Source: Methanomassiliicoccales archaeon
Lineage (GTDB): Archaea; Thermoplasmatota; Thermoplasmata; Methanomassiliicoccales; JACIVX01
Assembly (NCBI GenBank): GCA_038850735.1
Contig: JAWCLO010000004.1
Span: 86,924 to 150,923 of the forward strand
Length of the DNA stretch: 64,000 bases
Reading direction: 5' to 3'
The stretch's first letter is position 1; every line of letters begins with the position of its first letter. Positions 1-7,499 of the stretch are shown here, piece after piece. The notes beneath the pieces were generated by a model that saw only the letters and a program-made list of their open reading frames with translations, did no database searches and was not told where the DNA came from. Made by a program: the position numbers and the translations under genes.

Positions 1-323
1 CCAAGGCGATCGTTCAATACTGCCTCAAGCGTATGAGAATAGGGAGGATGACCTATGTCGTGCAGGAGTGCAGCTGCCATTACGCAGAGTTTTTCCTCTT
101 CAGATAACTGCAAAGCATTTGCCATTTTCTCTGCTATGAAATAGGTTCCTAGTGAGTGCTCGAGTCTCGTATGGTTTGCACCAGGAAAAACAAGATGCGC
201 TAACCCCAATTGATGAATACCGTGCAGACGCTGCATTTCCGGGCGCTCAAGAAGTTTGAGAAATATCCCATTGAGTCTCACGCTACCGTGAACACTATCG
301 TGAACAATCTTGTAATCTGGCAC
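1..323 (-). CDS. HD-domain phosphohydrolase, N-terminal part (cut by window edge)
   Basis: The first 107 codons of a minus-strand gene whose 3' part lies outside the window. The translation contains a canonical HD motif, LLHDIGHPPYSH, preceded by RLEHSLGTYFIAEKM, which matches COG1078-type HD phosphohydrolases (dGTPase-related nucleotide or nucleoside-phosphate hydrolases, usually about 400 residues and cytoplasmic). I place the start at the GTG at 323-321. An AT-rich TATA-like stretch (about 342-358) lies some 25 bases upstream and there is no SD, so a leaderless transcript fits. Substrate specificity cannot be judged from this fragment. Confidence 0.85.
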   Translation of the reverse strand, partial: MPDYKIVHDSVHGSVRLNGIFLKLLERPEMQRLHGIHQLGLAHLVFPGANHTRLEHSLGTYFIAEKMANALQLSEEEKLCVMAAALLHDIGHPPYSHTLEAVLNDRL

Positions 324-341
324 CTAAACGTCAAAAGCGTT

Positions 342-358
342 GTGAATATTTATTGTTA
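342..358 (-). promoter_or_regulatory. TATA-like promoter of the HD gene
   Basis: On the minus strand this AT-rich stretch contains ATAAATATTC, centred roughly 25-28 bases before the GTG start of the HD-domain gene. That is the normal archaeal TATA-to-start distance for a leaderless mRNA. It is a position and composition call only. Confidence 0.4.
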
Positions 359-470
359 TTGAATTGATGAGAAATTCAAAAAAATAGAACGCAATGAGGT
401 TACATTAGTATTCCTAGATAAGAGCAGAAATAGAAATAGAGAGAAACGGGACATGGATAGGGACAAAAGT

Positions 471-851
471 CTAAGTAAAACCGCCTTTGATCTTTTGCCT
501 ATCAATTTTTATTCCATTTGGGGCCACTACAAGGAAATTCCTACCGATAGCGGCAACATCGCCATTCGTGTCACGAGCAACGGATTTGAGCTCACTTGTG
601 ATTCGCTTAAGGGTAAGAGAGTCGTTTGCAATGGCAGAATAATCAATGATGAGTATGTTTCCGTTGTAGACAGGTTGTGTAATCGTTCTCAAATCCTCGT
701 ACCTGTAAATCTCAGCAACCTTAATCATTCCTTTACCTGAAAGAGGGCTTCCCTCGTCAAAACTCAGCTCCCCAAGATCTATATACTGATCGCTCTCAAC
801 GGTTTCGACTTCCTCCTTAGGTTTTCCGAACGGCTTTCTAATCAATGGCAT
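471..851 (-). CDS. sepF: Cell division protein SepF (archaeal)
   Basis: A 126-residue protein with the SepF/DUF552 fold. A short N-terminal segment (MPLIRKPFGK) is followed by an acidic linker and a C-terminal domain of about 80 residues with the typical ILIIDYSAI strand and the GDVAAIGRNFLVVAP segment. In archaea SepF anchors FtsZ to the membrane at the division site; the N-terminus is normally a membrane-binding amphipathic helix. Length is close to other archaeal SepF proteins. The ATG at 851 is preceded by GAGGGG, an acceptable SD. It stands alone, 147 bases from the HD gene on the same strand. The family assignment is firm; the membrane helix is inferred. Confidence 0.9.
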   Translation of the reverse strand: MPLIRKPFGKPKEEVETVESDQYIDLGELSFDEGSPLSGKGMIKVAEIYRYEDLRTITQPVYNGNILIIDYSAIANDSLTLKRITSELKSVARDTNGDVAAIGRNFLVVAPNGIKIDRQKIKGGFT

Positions 852-1270
852 CGCATCCCCTCAATGTAATGGCCCGAGGCATTATTAATCTTTTCTGAAA
901 GGCACCCATTGCATTGGATGTTTCTTGAAAGAAAAATCGTTGTTCTGAAAGCAATTAGCGATGTTACATTAATCCATCAACTTATTTTGTGCATAATCGA
1001 TGTGTCTAGTCCACAGTATCCTGATGTGCTCAGGCACTTCTGGTTCAGGTACGCTGTTGAATCTGCAAATAAACACATCTAATAAAATCTGTGTTACCTT
1101 CAGAAAATTTCTATTTCAGGTGCATGACTTGCTATGTTCCAGATCAAGAAAATCCGAAATTTCTTGAATCAGATCGCAGAATGATTTTTGCATTTCCCAT
1201 CTCTAGGAAATTAACATTCAAGATTAAAAAATGTTAAAGCATATTCGATGTGAAAAATCCATATGACTGA
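852..1270. other. Intergenic region, no gene seen
   Basis: About 420 AT-rich bases between sepF and the PUA gene. I see no convincing reading frame, RNA gene or inverted repeat. The part next to 851 should hold the sepF promoter and the part next to 1271 the 3' end of the PUA transcript. Confidence 0.6.
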
Positions 1271-1771
1271 TCAGCCCAATTCTTCGCTAAATTTCCACAG
1301 CTTATCTCCAACCCAATGCAGTGTTTTTACCGCCTTTCCGCTTTTACTTTTCTTGATATCTTCTGCTGATATCAAAGCCTTTCCAATTGCAATTGGCACC
1401 CTGTTTCTTACATCTCTGATCCAAACTAAATCGCCTTCCCTGATGATTTCGTCGATCTCAACGATACCAGGACACATGACATCCGCACCATTGGAAATAT
1501 AGGGTACTGCTCCCATATCAACCGTAACAAACATTCGCTGGGGTCTATATTTCAACAAACCCTTCATAGTGAGAAAAGGCTTGCCCTCATATACTACTGC
1601 TACAATTTCATTGTTCACGAAGATTAAATCAAAATCGCTACTCTCAGCTCTATCGACCGTGTCACTTGCATTGAAAACCTCTACACCAAGCTTCGAGGAA
1701 ATTTCATTTGCTATTGCATCAATTTCTTTCCTTCTAAGTCTGTGACGCTTTCTAACTCTAAGATCGGACAT
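1271..1771 (-). CDS. PUA-domain RNA-binding protein
   Basis: A 166-residue protein with an N-terminal charged helix-rich part (RVRKRHRLRRKEIDAIANE) and a C-terminal PUA domain (about residues 75-155), recognisable from MVTVDMGAVPYI-like and GADVMCPGIVEID segments. It resembles archaeal COG2016 proteins (MCT-1/Tma20-like), thought to bind tRNA or the ribosome during translation. The frame stays open upstream to 1936, but that part overlaps the zinc-ribbon gene, and family members begin just before the RKRHRLR motif, so I use the ATG at 1771. It follows the zinc-ribbon gene by 43 bases and may share its transcript. Confidence 0.8.
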   Translation of the reverse strand: MSDLRVRKRHRLRRKEIDAIANEISSKLGVEVFNASDTVDRAESSDFDLIFVNNEIVAVVYEGKPFLTMKGLLKYRPQRMFVTVDMGAVPYISNGADVMCPGIVEIDEIIREGDLVWIRDVRNRVPIAIGKALISAEDIKKSKSGKAVKTLHWVGDKLWKFSEELG

Positions 1772-1814
1772 TGAGTCTAAAATAAGGCACGGCCATAAAA
1801 ATCCTTTTAATACG

Positions 1815-2192
1815 TCAATTTTTTCTAAATTTGAATCTTCCAAAAATGCCTTTTCTTTCCTTTCTAGTTTGTTCTTCTGAACTCTGAACCGATCCACCTT
1901 GATTCGCATTGGAGAACTGTGGTCTTCTGTTTTCAATCTTTGTACCCGATACTCCTACATGGGAGCCCGATGGGGCCTCGACAGAAAGAGGCGATACCTG
2001 TTCCGTCGAAGAAAAGGTCTGTTGATCCATAGCAACCACAGATCCTTCCCGTACAAGTTCTTCTGCAACCTGCTCCAATTCCACCAGATCATGACTTTCG
2101 AACTCAGCCCCGCAGTAAGGACACGTTCTCGCGTCTGCAGCGATCTGCCTGCTACAGATTGGACATTCTATTTGATCCGACTTGTCTTTCAT
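1815..2192 (-). CDS. Zinc-ribbon protein with disordered tail
   Basis: A 125-residue protein. Residues 10-29 form a zinc ribbon with the pattern CPIC-x10-CPYC, and the rest is low-complexity, Ser/Glu/Gln-rich and probably disordered, ending in a basic patch (GRFKFRKN). The ATG at 2192 has GAGGGTGTG upstream. No enzymatic motif is present. Such single-ribbon proteins are common in archaea and often act as adaptors in transcription or at membranes; the function here is unknown. It is the first gene of a probable two-gene unit with the PUA protein. Confidence 0.75.
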   Translation of the reverse strand: MKDKSDQIECPICSRQIAADARTCPYCGAEFESHDLVELEQVAEELVREGSVVAMDQQTFSSTEQVSPLSVEAPSGSHVGVSGTKIENRRPQFSNANQGGSVQSSEEQTRKERKGIFGRFKFRKN

Positions 2193-2560
2193 AGCTACAC
2201 ACCCTCAGCAAATCCCATGATATTGAAGATTGCTCCTGAGCCAAACATATCAGGAATGGAGGTTTCAGAGTTTCTAAGTATCTACTAATTGTGTGCCCCT
2301 TTATAAGAATTTAAGGATGCATTTACCAAGAATGATAATACTTAGCATGATGAATTTAAATGATTAGACTGGCCAGTTCTGGTTAATTCCCTCCCGAAGA
2401 AGATCTTAGGAATGATCGAGAATGGAATAAGTGATGTGTCAAGATTTTTCCAATTAGCAGTTAAGCTTTGAGTTCCAGAAATCCCAACGTAGATGCCGAC
2501 AGCGGCAAACTTCGCAATAATACGTTGGCCTTTTATACAGGAATTCAGCTATACCTTTGC
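2193..2560. other. Divergent intergenic region with promoter signals
   Basis: About 370 bases between the divergent zinc-ribbon gene and the membrane-protein gene. A TATA-like TTTTATACAG at about 2531-2540 lies 25 bases before the ATG at 2561. I see no reading frame or RNA gene in the rest. Confidence 0.4.
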
Positions 2561-3394
2561 ATGCGATGGGGAATTTTTTTCGTACGATTGGTCCGAATTA
2601 CTCTTAGCCTCTTTATTGCAGCGCTAGTTATATTGAGCATTTTGCCGCTGGCAATGGGGGGATTGAGAGTAGACACACCTCAAGACGAGGAGGGGGGAGT
2701 TAAGCTCGAGGGGGATATTCTGAAGATGTCCCTTCCCATTGAAATCAGCAACGGGGGATACTTCAGCATCGAAGACCTCTTGTTTCATTATGTAGTAACC
2801 GATCTCCAGGGGGAAACCGTTGCTGAAGATAGTTCAGAGCCAGTAACTGTCGAAGCAGGAGAGGACAAGAGAATTAATGTCGAATTGGAAATGAATCTTA
2901 ATGATTTTAGCCCTTCGCACCTTAGAAGTCTCGTATTTGAAGGTGGCCAGTTCAATATGCTGATCGAAGTCAACAGTTACTACACGATGAGATTTTTCAG
3001 ATTTAATTTAGCACTAAACGAGACGATCGATTTCGAACCGATGATTAACGATTACGGGATCCACACCGAGGGGATCACTCATAGTTATGACTCCAGCGCG
3101 GAGGCGATGACATTCTTCATTCCATATTATATATACGGATCGCCGATGCTGGAAGGACAGAGCTTGATTTTACGCTGTGCAATATTCAACAGCACCTCTG
3201 AAATAGCAGAAAAAGAGACGGCAATCGTTTTTTCAGTGCATAATGAACAATCAATGGAGGTATTGATAGTCGGCGAAGCTGCGCAGTATTTATTGACCTC
3301 GTCAGATTTGCTTACTATATCATTTGAGGTTGAATTCAAAGGTATTAGCGACAAGAAATCATTTCAGTACCAATGGCAAGGGGGTCAGCCTTGA
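2561..3394 (+). CDS. Membrane-anchored extracytoplasmic protein, unknown
   Basis: A 278-residue protein. Residues 1-32 are a signal anchor: a basic N-terminus, then a hydrophobic stretch around TLSLFIAALVILSILPLAMG. The remaining 245 residues look like beta-rich extracytoplasmic domains with no cysteine cluster or catalytic motif. A TTG at 2468 would extend the frame, but a TATA-like TTTTATACAG sits 25 bases before the ATG at 2561, so I choose that as a leaderless start. It overlaps the next membrane-protein gene by four bases through a TTGA stop/start junction. The function is unknown; the pair probably makes a membrane complex. Confidence 0.65.
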   Translation: MRWGIFFVRLVRITLSLFIAALVILSILPLAMGGLRVDTPQDEEGGVKLEGDILKMSLPIEISNGGYFSIEDLLFHYVVTDLQGETVAEDSSEPVTVEAGEDKRINVELEMNLNDFSPSHLRSLVFEGGQFNMLIEVNSYYTMRFFRFNLALNETIDFEPMINDYGIHTEGITHSYDSSAEAMTFFIPYYIYGSPMLEGQSLILRCAIFNSTSEIAEKETAIVFSVHNEQSMEVLIVGEAAQYLLTSSDLLTISFEVEFKGISDKKSFQYQWQGGQP

Positions 3395-3975
3395 GCGAGT
3401 TCTCATTTAAACACGGAGTATTATGGAAAGGTGCATTGTCGGCGATCATCAGCGCATTGAACTTCTTGATTGTGCCGATTATCATAATATCTGTCATTTC
3501 GAAATTTGGAGAAGAGATCCTCGGTGACTATTTTGCGGTGACGAGAAGTGCGATATTAACTATTGGAATTCCAATAATCATAATGAGTTTCTTGAAGGGC
3601 TTTTATCCGAAGGGATCAATATCGAGACTCATTTTCGGAATGATGACTGCTGCCCTCGTATGTGCGTGGATCTGGTTTGTATTGCAGGGAGGAATTATTA
3701 ACATTCATGCAGAGGAAGTGGAAATCACGTTTGACTTCTCCATGTTTGTTGTTGTCTTAATCGTTATAGCAGCACTCGGTGGGGCACTCTATGTTGCAGA
3801 ATTTGTCTCATTTAGAAAGGAATTTTTGGACCACGTACAGAGAAAAGAAGAGATGAAATCAGAAGAAAAATCTAAATCTAGTGAACTAAACGAGACGAAG
3901 CATGTGTGTGATGAAGTTGAAGAAACATCAACGAACGAAAGGCCATCTGAGTCGAGCGAAACAACAAACAAATGA
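3391..3975 (+). CDS. Four-helix integral membrane protein, unknown
   Basis: A 194-residue protein with about four membrane segments in the first 145 residues and a charged C-terminal tail rich in Lys, Glu and Ser. I take the TTG at 3391, preceded by AAGGGGG at good spacing and overlapping the TGA of the upstream gene. The in-frame ATG at 3373 lacks an SD and would overlap more. Tight coupling suggests the product works with the upstream anchored protein. I recognise no family. Confidence 0.65.
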   Translation: MSEFSFKHGVLWKGALSAIISALNFLIVPIIIISVISKFGEEILGDYFAVTRSAILTIGIPIIIMSFLKGFYPKGSISRLIFGMMTAALVCAWIWFVLQGGIINIHAEEVEITFDFSMFVVVLIVIAALGGALYVAEFVSFRKEFLDHVQRKEEMKSEEKSKSSELNETKHVCDEVEETSTNERPSESSETTNK

Positions 3976-4053
3976 TCTAGACAACTGGATACCGCTTAGC
4001 TATAAAAAGGCGCTAAGGATTGTTTGAAAAGGCGCATTTAAGGGTGAACAGTT

Positions 4054-4743
4054 TTACTGAGGCATCTTGATTCCTTGGTTTGTTATATCGAATAAAATGT
4101 AATCGATAGGCGTCCGGACTCCTCTCATCTTTACTATTTCAATGGCTCTTTCTCTTGAGTCTGTATAAGGATTGTCTCTCCTGAACAATCGAATGATACC
4201 ATAAAAAGGATGGAAAACGCATTCCCCAAAGTTTTGAGTCGTTGATTCGTCAAGAATAATCAATGCGGTGCAACGCCGCTTTTCGAGAGAGTAAATCAAA
4301 TAATTGATTTGCCGCAGAAATTGCGAGCGTTCCATATCAGGGGCAAGCAGACCTAGATTATCGATGATAACATTCTTGACATCAGATTCTAGAAAATTCA
4401 GCAATCCGACGAATCCGCTGTCTATTAAACATTCAAATGAATGATTGGATTCGGCAGATCTCTCCTGGAGCACTGAGTAAAATCTAAGATAGCCTGCAGA
4501 TTCATACTTCTCTAAGTTCCACCCAAAGGCTGTCGCTTGTTCGAATATATTTTCCTTAATCTCTTCAATGCCTATATATGCCGTTTTTTCCTTTTTCTCG
4601 CAACGCTCCTTAATAAAATGCAGGGCCATTACTGTCTTCCCATCACCTGGTTTTCCAGTAATCAAGATACTTTTTCCTTTGGGAAAACCAACGATTAATC
4701 GATCCAGTCCTTCGATCCCAGTCGATATCCTTTCAATCACCAT
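4054..4743 (-). CDS. KaiC-like RecA-fold ATPase (single domain)
   Basis: A 229-residue single KaiC/RecA domain. It begins with the usual ISTGIEGLDRLI segment. Walker A is GKPGDGKT (around residue 30), Walker B is VKNVIIDNLGLL (around 120), and the C-terminus has the AIEIVKMRGVRTP strand typical of the family. Single-domain archaeal KaiC-like proteins are ATP-binding signalling or regulatory proteins, often linked to motility or two-component systems, and are not assumed to be clock proteins. It stands alone, convergent with the membrane pair. The ATG at 4743 has only a weak SD (GGGATT). Confidence 0.8.
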   Translation of the reverse strand: MVIERISTGIEGLDRLIVGFPKGKSILITGKPGDGKTVMALHFIKERCEKKEKTAYIGIEEIKENIFEQATAFGWNLEKYESAGYLRFYSVLQERSAESNHSFECLIDSGFVGLLNFLESDVKNVIIDNLGLLAPDMERSQFLRQINYLIYSLEKRRCTALIILDESTTQNFGECVFHPFYGIIRLFRRDNPYTDSRERAIEIVKMRGVRTPIDYILFDITNQGIKMPQ

Positions 4744-5043
4744 GAAAATCCCGTTTAATTACCAGCATTGTACCTCATGCTTATTTCCCAGATAGATACT
4801 TGCCTGTATTTATTGATGTTTTTTTGAAGAAAACGAAGTTCATTTTGGAAATGATAAAATCTCTCTCATAGTGACAAAAAAAAGAAATATTTCTGATGCA
4901 CGCTTCGCCGTTCAAATCACTTTTGCATTATGACTAAATCATGAGAAAGAATGGTCTTACAGGAATAAATAAGACAGGGAAGCGATAAATACATCAATTG
5001 CGCTTGCGGGCCGGAAGTCGATAGAAGAGGAGAGGCTGAAAGT
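4744..5043. other. Divergent intergenic region
   Basis: Three hundred AT-rich bases separate the divergent KaiC-like gene and the Cys-cluster gene. An SD-like GAGGAGAGG lies just before the ATG at 5044. I see no other element. Confidence 0.4.
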
Positions 5044-5769
5044 ATGGGTATGAGCATTGCGATTAGCGAACTCGACAGCAATGAGGCTTTATGTAGGAAA
5101 ATGAAAAACACCATCATAAAAGTCTACCTGCCATCAATTAAAGGGTTCGAAAACTACGCAGATTACGATGAGGTTGTTGATGTCGAGACGGCAAAGCGCA
5201 TATTCGGCAACGATTGGAATGCTTTCGCTAAGAGGAATAGAATTGCGGAAGAAACGGGAGAGATTTACCTGTCAAAGATACGAAATGCTGATGATTCCTC
5301 GAGACTGCACCAATCAGTTGTCAAAAGGTATACTGGCTGGATTGAGGTTGCTAAAATTCCAGAGAATATGAGAGAGAGTGTGCTTGCTCAGGCATCCCCT
5401 GACAACAAAATAACCGAATGGGATATGTTGGGATTCGATGAACTAAATGAGACTTGCTCAAAATGTCCCTTGTCGTGGGACAGTGGACGAGGGTGCATTG
5501 GAACATTCGGTCCAGACAACAGCGCATTACCAGATATCGCAAGAAAGTACAACTGCTCCATAATCGCTGATGTTCCAAAATATGCGAAGGAGGGGCGAAA
5601 GCTAGGGAAGGAAGAAATCATTAGGCTACTTGACGAAATTTCCATTCTGAGAGAGAAATTAGTTGCAGAAGGTAAGATGGCCGTAAGAAGATATGCAGGT
5701 GTGTTGGATAGACTTGAAGCCGCAGGAAAGACCGCTCTCAGATACAACACAAGGATGTACTTTGTTTAG
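5044..5769 (+). CDS. Conserved-looking protein with Cys cluster, unknown
   Basis: A 241-residue soluble protein. Around residues 138-152 it has the pattern C-x2-C-x9-C (ETCSKCPLSWDSGRGC) followed by GTFGPDN, with a further Cys about 19 residues later. That could ligate zinc or an Fe-S cluster. The C-terminal third is helical and charged and could form a coiled coil. GAGGAGAGG precedes the ATG at 5044; a second ATG follows two codons later. The gene converges on the ThiF/MoeB-like gene with 27 bases between stops. I do not recognise the family. Closeness to the tungsten/molybdenum block hints at metal or sulfur chemistry, but that is inference. Confidence 0.65.
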   Translation: MGMSIAISELDSNEALCRKMKNTIIKVYLPSIKGFENYADYDEVVDVETAKRIFGNDWNAFAKRNRIAEETGEIYLSKIRNADDSSRLHQSVVKRYTGWIEVAKIPENMRESVLAQASPDNKITEWDMLGFDELNETCSKCPLSWDSGRGCIGTFGPDNSALPDIARKYNCSIIADVPKYAKEGRKLGKEEIIRLLDEISILREKLVAEGKMAVRRYAGVLDRLEAAGKTALRYNTRMYFV

Positions 5770-5796
5770 CAATAGTAAGCCGTTTGACAATATTGG

Positions 5797-6549
5797 TTAC
5801 AGATGGCTACAAACAGGGCACTTATCAGTGCGACAAACTTCAATAGCTTCCCAGTATTGGTACAAGAGATCGCCGATTAGCAACTTGGATTTTAGCGGCT
5901 CTCCCAAGTGGGTTATCAATTTGATGGCCTCAGCAGCTTCAAGAATTCCAAAAATGCCAGCCGTGACTCCAATAATCGGAAAAATCCCTTTCTTCGGAGG
6001 GGGTTTGGGAAATAAACACCTGAGACACGGTGTTTCTCCGGGAATTATGGTGGTAATTTGGCCATGAAACCCTTCGACAGCACCATGAATCAATGGCATT
6101 TTCTTCCTGATGCAATAATCATTAAGCATGTAACGGGGGGTAAAATCATCGAGGCAGTCTATTATTAAATCCGCCCCTTCAAATACACTATCAATATTTT
6201 CATCAGTAACCTTAACCATCTTTGGTATGACCTCAATGCTAGAATTTAACCTAGTTAATTTCCAGGCAGCAGATTGCACTTTTGGTGTTCTCTTTTCTAC
6301 ATCTTCCTCCCAGTGAAGAACCTGCCTATTCAGATTGGAAATATCTGGAATTTGATAGTCGACGAGAATCAGTCTCCCAACGCCCGCCGCGGCAAGATAT
6401 GTAGAAACTGGAGATCCAAGCCCACCTTGACCCATGATTCCAATAGTAGCTTCTGCTAATTTTCTCTGCCCGTCTTCTCCAAACCCCTCGATCATTATTT
6501 GCCTTGAATATCTCTCAAGTTCCCGATTTGAAAACCTGCTATCATTCAT
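5797..6549 (-). CDS. ThiF/MoeB/HesA-family E1-like adenylyltransferase
   Basis: A 250-residue E1-like protein. The nucleotide-binding loop is GIMGQGGLGSPVSTYLAAAG (about residue 33), followed by VDYQIPDISNLNRQ and ADLIIDCLDDF, all hallmarks of the family. A structural zinc site is present as CLRC and CPVC near the C-terminus. Such proteins adenylate the C-terminal glycine of MoaD/ThiS-type carriers for sulfur transfer in molybdopterin or thiamine synthesis. Two MoaD-like genes and an aldehyde ferredoxin oxidoreductase lie upstream on the same strand after a 316-base gap, so a role in the metal-pterin cofactor is likely. MoeB versus ThiF cannot be separated by eye. Confidence 0.88.
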   Translation of the reverse strand: MNDSRFSNRELERYSRQIMIEGFGEDGQRKLAEATIGIMGQGGLGSPVSTYLAAAGVGRLILVDYQIPDISNLNRQVLHWEEDVEKRTPKVQSAAWKLTRLNSSIEVIPKMVKVTDENIDSVFEGADLIIDCLDDFTPRYMLNDYCIRKKMPLIHGAVEGFHGQITTIIPGETPCLRCLFPKPPPKKGIFPIIGVTAGIFGILEAAEAIKLITHLGEPLKSKLLIGDLLYQYWEAIEVCRTDKCPVCSHL

Positions 6550-6865
6550 TCCATTGGCCCCTTTAATTGATTCCCATACAACACAATTTTATCAGCGAAA
6601 TTCATCGCCTCCAATTCATTGTAGAGATGCAACCACACCTACATATCGCAATCCGCATCAATTTTATTTAGACGCGGTATTGATCTAATGGACGATTTTT
6701 CAATTAAGGATTTCTATTGCACCAATGCTGAAATAATTTGAATTAACATTGTGTTTCTCCCGGTACGCCGATAGAGAATTTTGATGAATTTGGGGCGTTG
6801 CCTGTTATTCTTTAGCATCGTATACCTGAACCGGGCTGGTTTTTTGTTTAATATCTGTACGAGAC
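6550..6865. other. Intergenic region, no gene seen
   Basis: A 316-base gap between the MoaD-like and ThiF/MoeB-like genes. A short imperfect stem (AACC/GGTT) followed by T6 lies near 6832-6847 on the plus strand, where no plus-strand gene would use it. Otherwise nothing is seen. Confidence 0.4.
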
Positions 6866-7144
6866 CTATGCGCGCTTGCTGAAATACCACCTATACAGCA
6901 GTGCCATATCACGTGGAAATATTGCGACGATATCGCCGTCTCTGACTTCGCGCTCCGGTGCAGAGTAATCATTGTTTAAGAATAAATGACTTGTTTCTTC
7001 GAGATTGATACCTAATTTCTTTAATATATCCGAGATACTCTTGATTGCAGAACCGTCTAATTCAACAATTCCAACCTGCCCACTGAAATCTACGATAGAT
7101 GCATACTTTTTCAATTTTCCATACAGCTTAACTTTAATTGCCAT
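6866..7144 (-). CDS. MoaD/ThiS-like ubiquitin-fold protein without C-terminal GG
   Basis: A 92-residue beta-grasp protein starting MAIKVKLYGKLKKYA, the usual MoaD/ThiS opening, with the EREVRDGDIVAIFPRD segment near the C-terminus. Family members normally end in Gly-Gly right after this strand. Here the chain runs on through LLYRWYFSKRA and has no terminal GG, so it cannot be adenylated or thiocarboxylated in the usual way without processing. The ATG at 7144 is preceded by GGTGAT at ideal spacing; the GTG at 7153 lies inside the SD. It is third in the AOR transcript, after a GG-ending paralogue. Confidence 0.75.
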   Translation of the reverse strand: MAIKVKLYGKLKKYASIVDFSGQVGIVELDGSAIKSISDILKKLGINLEETSHLFLNNDYSAPEREVRDGDIVAIFPRDMALLYRWYFSKRA

Positions 7145-7164
7145 CAATATCACCAGATTCCTCT

Positions 7165-7443
7165 TTATCCTCCAGCAAGCACAGGGAAAACGGCAACTCT
7201 GTCCCCATCTGACAATGGAGTTTCGAATCCTTTGAGATGTTCGATATTGTACCCGTTTACCATAACCTTTACCCTCATCTTGACCTTTTTTTTGTCAAAA
7301 TCATCAAAAATCTCATCTCGTAAGTTCTCGAATTTCGACACCAGTTGTTCTAAAACAGACATCACATTAGACGCTTCCAAATACAACTCGCTTGTTTTTG
7401 CGAGATCCTGAAGCGTGGCAAATAGCTTCACTCGAACGGCCAT
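7165..7443 (-). CDS. MoaD-family sulfur carrier protein
   Basis: A 92-residue MoaD-like protein beginning MAVRVKLFATLQDLAK and ending FPVLAGG, with the terminal Gly-Gly needed for adenylation by an E1-like enzyme and thiocarboxylation. It presumably feeds sulfur to the dithiolene of molybdopterin/tungstopterin for the adjacent oxidoreductase. The start is uncertain. The frame is open to an ATG at 7503 that overlaps the AOR stop as ATGA, but that adds an atypical hydrophobic 20-residue extension; the ATG at 7443 gives the family N-terminus but lacks an SD. Confidence 0.8.
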   Translation of the reverse strand: MAVRVKLFATLQDLAKTSELYLEASNVMSVLEQLVSKFENLRDEIFDDFDKKKVKMRVKVMVNGYNIEHLKGFETPLSDGDRVAVFPVLAGG

Positions 7444-7499
7444 GGCAATAAAAATAAGAGAAAGGAAAGAGAAAAGGGTTTCGCCTAATTCCCTTCTAT

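Noticed and set aside
1271..1936. Longer form of the PUA protein
   Set aside because: The extra N-terminal codons overlap the well-supported zinc-ribbon gene and do not look like the family.
5351..5750. Minus-strand frames opposite the Cys-cluster gene
   Set aside because: Shadows of a coding strand with better SD, codon pattern and conserved-looking motifs.
6830..6847. Short stem followed by T6 as a terminator
   Set aside because: Only a 4-base stem, and no plus-strand gene ends there.
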